Shown here: positions 8,856-17,396 of the stretch, piece after piece
Position numbering within the stretch: position 1 is the first letter of the stretch
How the letters are laid out: the number at the start of each line of letters is the position of its first letter
DNA from: an uncultured Roseburia sp.
GTDB lineage: Bacteria > Bacillota > Clostridia > Lachnospirales > Lachnospiraceae
Length of the DNA stretch: 64,000 nucleotides
NCBI GenBank assembly: GCA_945787015.1
Contig: CALZGM010000005.1
Location: forward strand, 1 to 64,000
Reading direction: 5' to 3'
Notes under the pieces: model-generated
Told to the model about the DNA's origin: nothing
Databases searched by the model: none
What the model saw: the letters and a program-made list of their open reading frames with translations, nothing else
Translations under genes and position numbers: made by a program

Positions 8856-11123
8856 ATGCTTGGGGAAATACGGGATTATCAGGTTGATGGAAATAAAGTC
8901 TGCTTTTCTTTTGGGGAAAGGGAAGCATTTGTTGAAGTGCTTCGGGAGGACATTGTAAATATTTTTGTGCCATATGAGTGCAACGAACACCGTTCAAAGG
9001 CGATTGAAGTACGCCCGGATGAGAAGGTGGTATTTGAGGTTGCGGAGGCTGGGGATGCGGTTACAATTTGCACCGAAAAGCTTATCGTAAAGGTATACAA
9101 TGATTTTTATATTGACATCTATAAAAAGGATGGAACATTGCTGTGTGCAGATTATAGAGGTGCGCGTAGAATGCGTCCTCTGTTGTCGGAAAAATCGCTG
9201 GCGGTTTTAAAAGCAGAAGGACATGAGGTTTCTGCGGGAAGCGGCACGGAATATAAAGTGCAGGCAGTAAAAGTAATGGACGCAAATGAGAAGTTCTATG
9301 GACTGGGGGATAAAACCGGATTTTTAAATAAACGGGATTATGAGTTTGAAAATTGGAATACGGATAACCCACAGGCACATACGGAGGATTTCCGTGCATT
9401 GTACAAGTCGATTCCATTTTTTATTACGTTAAAGGATACAGGGGTATATGGAATCTTTTTTGATAATACCTATCACTCCTACATGAATTTCGGAAAGGAA
9501 TGCAGGGACTATTACTACTTTGGCGCAGAAAATGGGAATCTGGATTATTATTTCTTCAGTGGCGAGAAAATGGCAGATGTAGTATCCGGCTATACTTATT
9601 TGACAGGTACGACACCGTTGCCTCAGTTTTGGACACTAGGTTATCAACAGTCCAGATGGGGCTATGATTCTGCCGCAGTCATTCGTGATGTTGCAAAAAA
9701 ATATCGGGAATACGAAATCCCCTGCGATACCATCCATTTGGACATTGATTATATGGAAGGATACCGGGTTTTTACCTGGAATGAAAAAGATTATGGCAAG
9801 CCGGGAAAATTGATAAACGAAATCAAAGATGCCGGTTTTAAGACAGTCTGTATTATTGACCCGGGTGTAAAGGTAGATGAAAACTACGATGTTTACCGGG
9901 AAGGAATAGAAAATGGTTACTTTGCCAAGACGCCGGAGGGAGATGTGTATGTGAATGCCGTTTGGCCGGGAGATGCGGTTTATCCGGATTTTGGCAATCC
10001 AAAGGTGCGCACATGGTGGGCAGGTAAGCAGAACTATTTAATGGACATGGGAGTTGACGGTGTATGGAATGACATGAATGAACCGGCGAGTTTCCATGGC
10101 GAGCTTCCGGCAGATGTGGTATTTACCGATGAAGATTTGCAATCAACGCATGCTGCAATGCACAATGTTTATGGACATAACATGGCAAAAGCGACCTATG
10201 AGGGAATCAAGGCAGCGAGTGGAAAGCGCCCATTTGTGATTACCAGAGCGTGCTATGCAGGTTCACAGAAATATACGACCGCCTGGACAGGAGATAATCA
10301 GAGCCTGTGGTCGCATTTGCAGATGGCAATTCCACAGCTTTGCAATCTGGGTTTAAGCGGAATGTCATTTGTGGGAACAGATATTGGTGGATTTGGCGCG
10401 GACTGTACTCCGGAGCTGCTTTGCCGCTGGATAGAACTGGCAGTTTTCTCTCCACTGTTTCGAAATCATTCCTCTAATGGCTGCATTTATCAGGAACCAT
10501 GGCAGTTTGGAAAGGAAGTAATGGATATCAATCGTAAGTTTATTAAACTTCGTTACCAGCTGCTGCCATATTTATATGATCTGTTCTTTGAAGGAGAAAA
10601 AACAGGACTTCCTGTTATGAGACCGCTCGTGTTACATTACGAGAAAGACCCGGAAGTATGGAATTTGAATGATGAATTTTTAGTGGGTGAGAATTTACTG
10701 GCGGCACCGGTGGTAATGCAGGGAGCAACGCGTAGAATGGTATATTTTCCGGTGGGAACCTGGTATGGTCTCTTTGATAAAAAGGAGTATCAGGGCGGCC
10801 GGTATTATATGGTAGAAGCACCACTGGATACCTGCCCGATTTTTGCAAAAGAGGGGACCATTCTGCCGGTTTATGAGGTGATGCAGTATGTTGGGGAACG
10901 CCCTTATGATGTATTGAAACTGGTGGTATATCCGGGAGAGGGACATTATGTGCATTATCAGGATAATGGGACAGATTTTGCTTACCGTGAGGGATATTAT
11001 AATGCATATGAATTTGAAAGCAGGGATGGAAAGCTTACAATCGGTATGCGAAAAGATGCTTACGGAAAAACTTATAAGGAGATTGAGACGGTGGACTGGC
11101 ACGATGCAAAATGGTTTGCATAA
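8856..11123 (+). CDS. GH31 family alpha-glucosidase
   Basis: Retaining glycoside hydrolase of 755 residues that releases alpha-linked glucose (or possibly xylose) from oligosaccharides. An N-terminal beta-sandwich precedes the catalytic barrel. The nucleophile motif is DGVWNDMNEPA (about residue 396-406) and the acid/base motif is WTGDNQS (about 472-478). Also visible are GLGDKTGFLNKRDYEFENWN, the HLDIDYM strand, and GMSFVGTDIGGF. There is no signal peptide, so it should be cytoplasmic and act on imported maltodextrins. A ribosome site (AAGGAGAAAAAGG) precedes the ATG. Confidence 0.93.
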   Translation: MLGEIRDYQVDGNKVCFSFGEREAFVEVLREDIVNIFVPYECNEHRSKAIEVRPDEKVVFEVAEAGDAVTICTEKLIVKVYNDFYIDIYKKDGTLLCADYRGARRMRPLLSEKSLAVLKAEGHEVSAGSGTEYKVQAVKVMDANEKFYGLGDKTGFLNKRDYEFENWNTDNPQAHTEDFRALYKSIPFFITLKDTGVYGIFFDNTYHSYMNFGKECRDYYYFGAENGNLDYYFFSGEKMADVVSGYTYLTGTTPLPQFWTLGYQQSRWGYDSAAVIRDVAKKYREYEIPCDTIHLDIDYMEGYRVFTWNEKDYGKPGKLINEIKDAGFKTVCIIDPGVKVDENYDVYREGIENGYFAKTPEGDVYVNAVWPGDAVYPDFGNPKVRTWWAGKQNYLMDMGVDGVWNDMNEPASFHGELPADVVFTDEDLQSTHAAMHNVYGHNMAKATYEGIKAASGKRPFVITRACYAGSQKYTTAWTGDNQSLWSHLQMAIPQLCNLGLSGMSFVGTDIGGFGADCTPELLCRWIELAVFSPLFRNHSSNGCIYQEPWQFGKEVMDINRKFIKLRYQLLPYLYDLFFEGEKTGLPVMRPLVLHYEKDPEVWNLNDEFLVGENLLAAPVVMQGATRRMVYFPVGTWYGLFDKKEYQGGRYYMVEAPLDTCPIFAKEGTILPVYEVMQYVGERPYDVLKLVVYPGEGHYVHYQDNGTDFAYREGYYNAYEFESRDGKLTIGMRKDAYGKTYKEIETVDWHDAKWFA

Positions 11124-11155
11124 GGTATAGTGATGTAGCAGATTAGGAGCATTAC

Positions 11156-11623
11156 GTGGAATATCGTTATCAACCTTATTCGTATATGCCGCAAGGTGAT
11201 ATGGTGAAAATGCCTTTTTATATGAGCTATCCAATGCAGAACCTCTATCTGACGGAGATGGAATATGAGAAGGATATGGACAGAATGAAGGAATTGTATC
11301 CAAGAGAAGTAAAAAAGATTCTGGAACTTGTTGAGGAAGAATGTGACAAGATGGAATATGAGGGAAGCCTCATGTTTGACGAATATCCGGACCGCTTCAT
11401 GATGGAACAGATTACAGACCGCATTTATAAGAAGGCCAGAGAGGATGAAAAGCAATTAGAGACAGAGCAGATTAGCGGACCACCTCCGTTTGGACCGCCA
11501 ATGGGACCACCACCGCGTTGGAATGGACCCAGAGATGATTTAAGAAGCCTGATTGGGGTTATACTCACAAATGAGATGTATCGTAGAAGGTGCAGACACA
11601 GACGATGCAACAGATGGTGGTAG
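11156..11623 (+). CDS. Hypothetical Tyr/Met/Pro-rich protein with basic C-terminus
   Basis: 155 residues from a GTG 6 nt after AGGAG; an ATG ten codons in is an alternative. The N-terminal 30 residues are rich in Tyr, Met and Pro (MPFYMSYPMQNLYLTEMEYE). A charged helical middle follows, then a Pro/Gly tract (GPPPFGPPMGPPPRWNG), then a Cys/Arg/Trp tail (RRRCRHRRCNRWW). I do not recognise the family. The composition resembles small spore-coat or surface-assembly proteins, but nothing in the context proves that. A strong terminator follows. Confidence 0.65.
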   Translation: MEYRYQPYSYMPQGDMVKMPFYMSYPMQNLYLTEMEYEKDMDRMKELYPREVKKILELVEEECDKMEYEGSLMFDEYPDRFMMEQITDRIYKKAREDEKQLETEQISGPPPFGPPMGPPPRWNGPRDDLRSLIGVILTNEMYRRRCRHRRCNRWW

Positions 11624-11669
11624 AAGTAGCAAAAGTATTTGCATAAATTGAAAAAAGTGAATACAATGT

Positions 11670-11713
11670 AGCTTATTGGAAGTTGCAAGTCGGCTTCCAA
11701 TAGGCTATATTTT
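11670..11713 (+). terminator. Intrinsic terminator
   Basis: 13-bp stem AGCTTATTGGAAG / CTTCCAATAGGCT (one G-U pair) with an 11-nt loop, followed by ATATTTTAT. It ends the GH31-side transcript, 30 bp before the next ATG. Confidence 0.75.
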
Positions 11714-11742
11714 ATGTTAGAAAAACGATAGGAGACGAAGCG

Positions 11743-14268
11743 ATGCAAAAAGGAATCATCAAAGCAATTGCGTTATCTGTGGTATTCTTCGCAGCAGTTG
11801 CCGTTTTCAGTATTATGACGAATCAGGTGAATAAAGATTTGACAACTGAAATGGCAGAAGCGTCGCTGCCGATTTTAACTTTATATACTGATAATATTGA
11901 AATTAATACGCTGCACGGCTATACCGGGGAAATGGATGCGGCATATATGCGCGATTCTATTACGCCGATTTCACAGAACCGTATTCTGCCGATTAAAATC
12001 CAGACTTATCAGAAAGTGATAGATGGCATATCTTTTGAAATTCGAAGCCTGGATGCCAGCCGTCTGATTGCCAATTCGGATGTGGAAGAATATGCACAGG
12101 AGAAGGGAGCAATTCGTGCAAATTTAGGAATTCAGAATCTGCTGGAAGAAGGGGAAGAATATCTTCTTATCATCTGTTTAGAAAGCGGCGGGGAAAAGAT
12201 TTATTACTATACCAGAATTATAGAACCGGTACAGTGCTATGTGACGGAATGCCTTGCGTTTGTGAAGGAATTTCATGACGCAACTTTTGATAAGGAAAAT
12301 GCCGGCTCATTAAGTATGTATTTGGAACGTGCTACAGCGGATAATACGACGCTGCAGTATACAACGTTGAATTCCTCTTTAAAACAGATTACATGGGCGG
12401 ATTTTGGCGGTGAGCGTTTAAGAGAAGCAGTTCCTTCTATTAAAGAAATTATGCCCACCTATAATGTCATTACCTTAAATTATGTGATGACCAGAATAGG
12501 GGAAGGCGGAATCAGTGAGTATTATAATGTTGAGGAAAGCTACCGGGTACGTTATACAAAACAGCGGATGTATCTGCTTAACTTTGAGCGATTTGTAAAC
12601 GAAATTTTCCGTGGAGAGAATGAGACTGTAAAAGCAAATGCAATTGAAATGGGAATTCGTTCTTCTGAGGTTGAGTTTAAAACGAGCGATATGGGAAATA
12701 TTGCAGCGTTTGTGCAGGAAGGTGAACTTTGGAGTTATGATCAGACACAAAACACACTTGCAAAGGTATTCAGCTTCCGCGGTTATGAGGGGATTGATGA
12801 ACGTGAAAATTATGGAGCACATGATATAAAAATTGTCAACATAGATGAGGCAGGAAGCATTACCTATATTGTATATGGATATATGAATCGGGGAATTCAC
12901 GAAGGAAAAGTAGGAATCGCAATCTATCGTTATGACAGCCTGGCAAATACGAATGAAGAGGTTTTGTTTATACCGTCAAATCAATCTTATGAGGTAATGA
13001 AATCAGACCTTGGCCAGCTTATGTATGTCAATGATGGTGGCATTTTCTTCCTTATGATGGGAGACTCAGTTTATGGAATTGACTTAGCAACCTTTGAGAC
13101 GGAGGAAATAATAAGCGATGTAGAGGAAGGCGAGTTTGCAGTATCAGAATCAAATCGCCTGTTTGCCTGGATTGCTCCGGGAAAGGAACTGGGAAGCAAT
13201 ATCATTACGATTATGGACTTTATGACGGAACAAAAAGAAACCTTGGAAGGGCGCAAGGATGAGTATTTAAAGCCGCTTGGTTTCATGGAAGAGGATTTGA
13301 TTTATGGTATTGCAAAGATGGAAGATGTACAGGTGGATGTAACCGGGAATGTAATATACCCCATGAATCAGATTAACATTGCACAGATTGTATCCGGCAA
13401 TGTGGAGATTTTAAAGACTTATAAAAAAGAGGGATATTATGTAGCGGATATTCATATTGATGGATTTACAATTTACCTGAATCGTGTGCAGTATAATGGA
13501 AGCGCTTATGTAGATGCGAATCAGGATATGATTATGAATCGGGAAGGAAATACGAACGAACTGGTAACAGTAGAAAGTGTGCAGGAGGGAGCGAAGCAGA
13601 CACAGCTTGAGCTTGTGTTTAAGAAGTCAGGCGGAAATGGTACACCAAAGCTTCTGACACCAAAGGAAACGATTTTTGAGGAGAAGCGAGAAGTTGCTTT
13701 AGAAGAGAAACAGACTTTACAGCAGTATTATGTATATGCAAAAGGTAAAGTCCTTTTGTCTACAGATTGTGTTGCAGATGCAGTAAAAATGGCAAATGAG
13801 AATATGGGGGTAGTAGTTGATCAGAAACAACGCTATGTATGGAAACGTTCCAGAAAAACGGTTCAGAGTGCATTTAAAGGCATGATAGTCGGAGAAGAGG
13901 ATAAAAGTGCCGGAAGCATTGCACAGTGTATCAATGCAATGCTTGAGAGAGAGAACGTTAATATTAGTGTGAGTGCATTATTGGAGCAGGGAGAGACACC
14001 AAAGGAGATTTTAAGTAATGCATTGAAGGAGGCAACGATATTGGATTTATCAGGCTGCACAATTGATGAGGTTCTCTACTATATCAGTAATGGGGCTCCG
14101 GTATTTGCAATGGAAGATTTCAATGGTGCAGTTTTACTGATTGGATATGATGCAAGCTATGTGTCAATTTATGACCCGGTGAAAAAGCTTACTTATAGAA
14201 AAAATAGGGAAGATGCAGATGAAATGTTTGTTGCTGCCGGAAGTGTCTTTTTTACCTATTTGAAGTAA
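11743..14268 (+). CDS. Large anchored extracellular protein with a C39-like C-terminal domain
   Basis: 841 residues. The N-terminus has one membrane helix (about 6-26, AIALSVVFFAAVAVFSIM), so the rest is probably outside the cell. A long middle region is rich in beta strands and contains propeller-like stretches (about 300-620). The last 130 residues resemble a papain-like C39_2 fold (DLSGCTIDEVLYYISNGAPV, then FNGAVLLIGYDASYVSIYDP), where the normal His is replaced in GAVLLIGYD and no upstream catalytic Cys is clear. I therefore read it as a non-catalytic or highly diverged member. The gene stands alone between two terminator or promoter regions. Function unknown. Confidence 0.6.
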   Translation: MQKGIIKAIALSVVFFAAVAVFSIMTNQVNKDLTTEMAEASLPILTLYTDNIEINTLHGYTGEMDAAYMRDSITPISQNRILPIKIQTYQKVIDGISFEIRSLDASRLIANSDVEEYAQEKGAIRANLGIQNLLEEGEEYLLIICLESGGEKIYYYTRIIEPVQCYVTECLAFVKEFHDATFDKENAGSLSMYLERATADNTTLQYTTLNSSLKQITWADFGGERLREAVPSIKEIMPTYNVITLNYVMTRIGEGGISEYYNVEESYRVRYTKQRMYLLNFERFVNEIFRGENETVKANAIEMGIRSSEVEFKTSDMGNIAAFVQEGELWSYDQTQNTLAKVFSFRGYEGIDERENYGAHDIKIVNIDEAGSITYIVYGYMNRGIHEGKVGIAIYRYDSLANTNEEVLFIPSNQSYEVMKSDLGQLMYVNDGGIFFLMMGDSVYGIDLATFETEEIISDVEEGEFAVSESNRLFAWIAPGKELGSNIITIMDFMTEQKETLEGRKDEYLKPLGFMEEDLIYGIAKMEDVQVDVTGNVIYPMNQINIAQIVSGNVEILKTYKKEGYYVADIHIDGFTIYLNRVQYNGSAYVDANQDMIMNREGNTNELVTVESVQEGAKQTQLELVFKKSGGNGTPKLLTPKETIFEEKREVALEEKQTLQQYYVYAKGKVLLSTDCVADAVKMANENMGVVVDQKQRYVWKRSRKTVQSAFKGMIVGEEDKSAGSIAQCINAMLERENVNISVSALLEQGETPKEILSNALKEATILDLSGCTIDEVLYYISNGAPVFAMEDFNGAVLLIGYDASYVSIYDPVKKLTYRKNREDADEMFVAAGSVFFTYLK

Positions 14269-14358
14269 ATTGGGAAAAAAGGATGAGAAAATATTACTAA
14301 AAAAAGTACAGTATCTTGCATTCCTTAGTTGAAGTTTAACAGTTTTTCAGGAAACATC

Positions 14359-14387
14359 TTGCAAATTATAAGTTTATCATGTATATT
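14359..14387 (+). promoter_or_regulatory. Sigma-A-type promoter for the HPr-like gene
   Basis: TTGCAA (14359-14364), 17-bp spacer, TATATT (14382-14387), 37 bp before the ATG at 14425. Confidence 0.6.
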
Positions 14388-14424
14388 TCAAGAAGTAAAA
14401 ATTTACAAAGGGGAACTGAATGGC

Positions 14425-14679
14425 ATGAGCAAAAAAGAAGTAGTAATATCTAACGTTGCTGAGGAACATAGTAATCCGGTTGCTGAACTAGTTCAGGTAG
14501 CTTGTCGTTTTGATAGTGAGATTATTTTGGAAAGCAATAATCGAAGAATTAATGCCAAGAGCATTATGGGAATTATGGCATTCAATCCATCTAAGGGAAT
14601 GACAGTAAATATTGAGGCTACAGGAAGCGACGAGGAAGAAGCAATCGTTGCAATGGAAAAGTTTTTAGTTTGTGAGTAA
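14425..14679 (+). CDS. HPr-like phosphocarrier protein with altered active-site loop
   Basis: 84 residues, colinear with HPr of the PTS. It keeps His15 and Ser46 at exactly the usual positions (EEHSNPV at 13-19, NAKSIMG at 43-49), but the near-invariant Arg17 is Asn and Gly13 is Glu. Canonical HPr reads G-x-H-A-R-P-A here. HPr passes phosphate from enzyme I to sugar permeases on His15, while Ser46 is the HPr kinase site used in catabolite repression through CcpA. Loss of Arg17 suggests weak phosphotransfer and a mainly regulatory, Crh-like role. The ATG at 14425 follows AAAGGGG; longer upstream starts fall in the promoter. It is not beside a ptsI gene here. Confidence 0.8.
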   Translation: MSKKEVVISNVAEEHSNPVAELVQVACRFDSEIILESNNRRINAKSIMGIMAFNPSKGMTVNIEATGSDEEEAIVAMEKFLVCE

Positions 14680-14702
14680 CATTTTTAGGAGGAAAATGAA
14701 TC

Positions 14703-15113
14703 ATGGAAAAGAAGACAACAAAGACAGTTGCAAAAGAAGTAGAAAAGAAAGAAACAGTAAAAGTAGAACCTGTTAAGGCTGAGACAAAAAAAGTAGAAGT
14801 TAAGAAGGCAGAAGTTAAGAAAGCAGAACCTGTAAAGGCAGAAGCTAAGAAAGCTCCGGCTAAGAAAGCAGCTGCAAAGCCAGCAGCAGTAAAAACAGAA
14901 GCTAAGAAAGAAGTTAGCGCTTCTGTAGTAGTTCAGTTTGGCGGACACGAAGCTGCAATGGATACGGTAGTTGAAAATGTTAAGAAGGCTTTTGAAGCTG
15001 AAGGACATAAAGCATCTACAATCAAAGAACTTCAGGTTTATGTTAAACCGGAAGAATACGCAGCATATTATGTAATTAATCAGAAATATACTGGCAAAGT
15101 TAATTTATTCTAA
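14703..15113 (+). CDS. DUF6465-type protein with Lys/Ala-rich repeat tail
   Basis: 136 residues. Residues 1-75 are low-complexity and strongly basic, made of degenerate VKKAE/VKAEAKKAP units like histone H1 tails. The remaining 60 residues form a compact domain (VVVQFGGHEAAMDTVVENVKK, ending YVKPEEYAAYYVINQKYTGK) that I take to be DUF6465, found mainly in Clostridia. The tail suggests binding to nucleic acid or another polyanion. Strong ribosome site (TTAGGAGG); 23 bp after the HPr-like gene and probably co-transcribed, ending at a strong terminator. Confidence 0.75.
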   Translation: MEKKTTKTVAKEVEKKETVKVEPVKAETKKVEVKKAEVKKAEPVKAEAKKAPAKKAAAKPAAVKTEAKKEVSASVVVQFGGHEAAMDTVVENVKKAFEAEGHKASTIKELQVYVKPEEYAAYYVINQKYTGKVNLF

Positions 15114-15140
15114 GAGCCTACATACTTACTTGAATGATAA

Positions 15141-15172
15141 AAAAACCGCGATGCAGATGCATCGCGGTTTTT
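15141..15172. terminator. Bidirectional intrinsic terminator
   Basis: Perfect 14-bp stem AAAAACCGCGATGC / GCATCGCGGTTTTT around an AGAT loop. Runs of A before and T after make it work in both directions, between the DUF6465 gene (+) and prs (-). Confidence 0.9.
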
Positions 15173-15180
15173 AAGTGCGT

Positions 15181-16368
15181 CTAGCGGCTTAAGTCTTCAC
15201 CGGCTTTATATCTATTCACGAGTTTCTGAATCCTATCATATGGATTTAATAAATCGCTGATGGAAGAATCGTGATTTAAGGTATCAATGATATAGGCGAT
15301 GTATTTACTCATATCGCAACTGATATAGTATGATTTAGAAAGTAATTCAGGCGTCTGATAGGTAAGGTTCGTCGTAACAACACGATAGATAATACCGTCT
15401 TCTACTGCCTTATCAAATTTCTCTAAACCATTTGTAAAGAGACCGAAAGTTGCAACAACAAAGATACGGTTTGCTTTTCGTTTTTTTAATTCGGTAGCAA
15501 CATCAATCATACTTTCTCCGGAAGAAATCATGTCATCAATAATGATAACATCTTTTCCCTCTAAGTCTGTACCTAAGAATTCATGTGCGACAATTGGATT
15601 ACGTCCGTCAACGATACGGCTGTAATCACGGCGCTTATAGAACATACCCATATTAACCCCAAGAACAGTAGCGAGGTATACGGCACGATTGGTACCGCCT
15701 TCGTCCGGGCTGATAATCATGAGATGGTCACTGTCAAGCTTTAAGTCTTTTACGTTCTTTAAGATACCTTTGATAAACTGGTATGCCGGCTGAACTGTTT
15801 CAAATCCTTTTAATGGAATTGCATTCTGAACACGCGGGTCATGCGCATCAAAGGTAATAATATTATCTACGCCCATAGCAGTCAATTCCTGTAAAGCAAT
15901 AGCACAATCTAAAGATTCACGAGAGGTACGCTTATGCTGACGGCTTTCATATAAGAAAGGAATGATTGCGGTAATACGTTTTGCTTTTCCGCCTGCTGCG
16001 GCAATGACACGTTTTAAATCTGCATAGTGGTCATCCGGAGACATATGGTTTACATGTCCGGATACGGTATAAGTAATGCTGTGATTTGTTACATCTACCA
16101 TGAGATATAAGTCATATCCGCGAACGGAGTCTTTAATCATAGCTTTGGCTTCACCGGTACCGAAACGTGGTACAGAGGTAGAGATGATATAAGAATCACG
16201 GCGGTAATCTTTGAAAGCGGCATCATTCTGATGCTCATGCTCTCTCTTTTCTCGCCAGGAAACAAGGTACTCATCAACTTTAGCACCGAGTTCTTTGCAG
16301 CTTTGCAAAGGAATCAGTCCGAGAGTACCATCTGGAATAGTGTCTAAAATTCTTTCATCGTTAGGCAT
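15181..16368 (-). CDS. prs: Ribose-phosphate pyrophosphokinase (divergent, long form)
   Basis: Makes PRPP from ribose-5-phosphate and ATP for nucleotide, His and Trp synthesis. The C-terminal half has the PRPP-binding loop DVIIIDDMISSGESMIDVA (about 274-292) and a preceding IISPDEGG. It is 395 residues rather than the usual 315 or so, with an extended N-terminus. Classical segments are changed: the ATP-loop YARQDRK region reads YESRQHKRTSRES, and the DLHAGQIQGFF region reads FDAHDPRVQNAIP. It may be a specialised paralogue or a lineage form. Last gene of a dnaD-dnaI-prs transcript, 26 bp after dnaI, with GGAGG before the ATG. Confidence 0.85.
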   Translation of the reverse strand: MPNDERILDTIPDGTLGLIPLQSCKELGAKVDEYLVSWREKREHEHQNDAAFKDYRRDSYIISTSVPRFGTGEAKAMIKDSVRGYDLYLMVDVTNHSITYTVSGHVNHMSPDDHYADLKRVIAAAGGKAKRITAIIPFLYESRQHKRTSRESLDCAIALQELTAMGVDNIITFDAHDPRVQNAIPLKGFETVQPAYQFIKGILKNVKDLKLDSDHLMIISPDEGGTNRAVYLATVLGVNMGMFYKRRDYSRIVDGRNPIVAHEFLGTDLEGKDVIIIDDMISSGESMIDVATELKKRKANRIFVVATFGLFTNGLEKFDKAVEDGIIYRVVTTNLTYQTPELLSKSYYISCDMSKYIAYIIDTLNHDSSISDLLNPYDRIQKLVNRYKAGEDLSR

Positions 16369-16394
16369 TGGGTGGGTTCCTCCATAAATATATA

Positions 16395-17375
16395 TTAATG
16401 TATCCGCTTTTTCATACGGATATCATCGCCAAACATTTTGATAATTGTGTAGCAGCTGGAAATACGGGAAAGTACTCGCTCTGAATAGATATCAGCGATT
16501 TGTCCCATATTTAAGTTTGTTGATATAATTGTTGCCCGCTTTCGCAGAATTCTTTCGTTGAGACATAAAAATAATTGCGAAGTGGTAAAAGAATTGGCAA
16601 GTTCTGTGCCCAGGTCATCAATAATCAGCAAATCACAATCGAAAATATTTTGATGTGCGTCCATTGCTTTATTATCTTTGTCAAAAATCCCCTTACTTAA
16701 TATATCAAATAATTGAAAAGCCGTAAAGTAGATAACCGAATGTCCCTGATCTAATAATTCTTTGGCAATACAGTTGGAAAGGAAGGTTTTTCCGGTTCCG
16801 GTATCGCCATAGAAGTATAAATTGGAAAAGCTGTTGTCAAAATTTTGGATGAAACTTTGACAGGTACTATAGGCGGCTTTTGCAGTCTCTAAAGAAGTAA
16901 GACCTGTTGCGGGATTGACTTCAATGTCAGAGTAATAGTCAAAGGAGAAATTTGAAAAATTCTCCGTGGCTAGAATGTCTTTGATATTAGATTGTGTATA
17001 AATCATGTCAATCGCCTGCTGTGTAAAACAGTGGCAGCGTCTGCCATCTACATAGCCGGTATCCTTACAGTCAGGACAACTGTAAATAGGAGACAGATAA
17101 TCCGCAGAATAACCAAGCTTTTCTAAAATCTGCGCTTTTCTGGTGCGAAGTACGGCAAGTTGTTGCTTTAAGGTATCAATTGCTGCAGCATCACCATCAA
17201 AAAGTTTTCTCGCTGAATTCACAGAGTATTCTGCTATGGAATGGTCAATTTCTAAAAGCTCCGGACACCGTTTATAAGCTTCTCTTGTACGGGCTTCTAA
17301 AAGATCCTTGTTTCGCAGCTGCTTTGCATCATAGCTGCGTAGGATTTCATCATATTGCATATTTGTTAAGGCCAT
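16395..17375 (-). CDS. dnaI: DnaI/DnaC-like helicase-loader AAA+ ATPase
   Basis: 326 residues. Loads the replicative helicase during initiation and restart. An N-terminal Cys/His cluster, CPDCKDTGYVDGRRCHC (about 98-114), precedes the AAA+ core with Walker A GDTGTGKT (about 194-201), Walker B LLIIDDLGTE (about 256) and an arginine finger region (SERVLSRIS). IstB transposition helpers share the core, but there is no transposase here and the DnaD-like gene lies directly upstream, which supports a replication role. Ribosome site AAAGGAAG is 8 nt before the ATG. Confidence 0.85.
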   Translation of the reverse strand: MALTNMQYDEILRSYDAKQLRNKDLLEARTREAYKRCPELLEIDHSIAEYSVNSARKLFDGDAAAIDTLKQQLAVLRTRKAQILEKLGYSADYLSPIYSCPDCKDTGYVDGRRCHCFTQQAIDMIYTQSNIKDILATENFSNFSFDYYSDIEVNPATGLTSLETAKAAYSTCQSFIQNFDNSFSNLYFYGDTGTGKTFLSNCIAKELLDQGHSVIYFTAFQLFDILSKGIFDKDNKAMDAHQNIFDCDLLIIDDLGTELANSFTTSQLFLCLNERILRKRATIISTNLNMGQIADIYSERVLSRISSCYTIIKMFGDDIRMKKRIH

Positions 17376-17396
17376 AGTTGTACTTCCTTTTCTTTT

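Noticed and set aside
10695-11303. 202-residue minus-strand ORF over the end of the GH31 gene
   Set aside because: Antisense shadow of a clear GH31 gene; no start site or recognisable domain.
14685-15008. 107-residue minus-strand ORF opposite the Lys-rich gene
   Set aside because: Its Phe/Cys/Ser-rich sequence is the antisense of AAG/GCA repeats; the plus-strand gene has the ribosome site and domain.
16395-17375. IstB transposition helper
   Set aside because: The AAA+ core is shared, but there is no IstA transposase or insertion-sequence end, and a DnaD-like gene is the partner.
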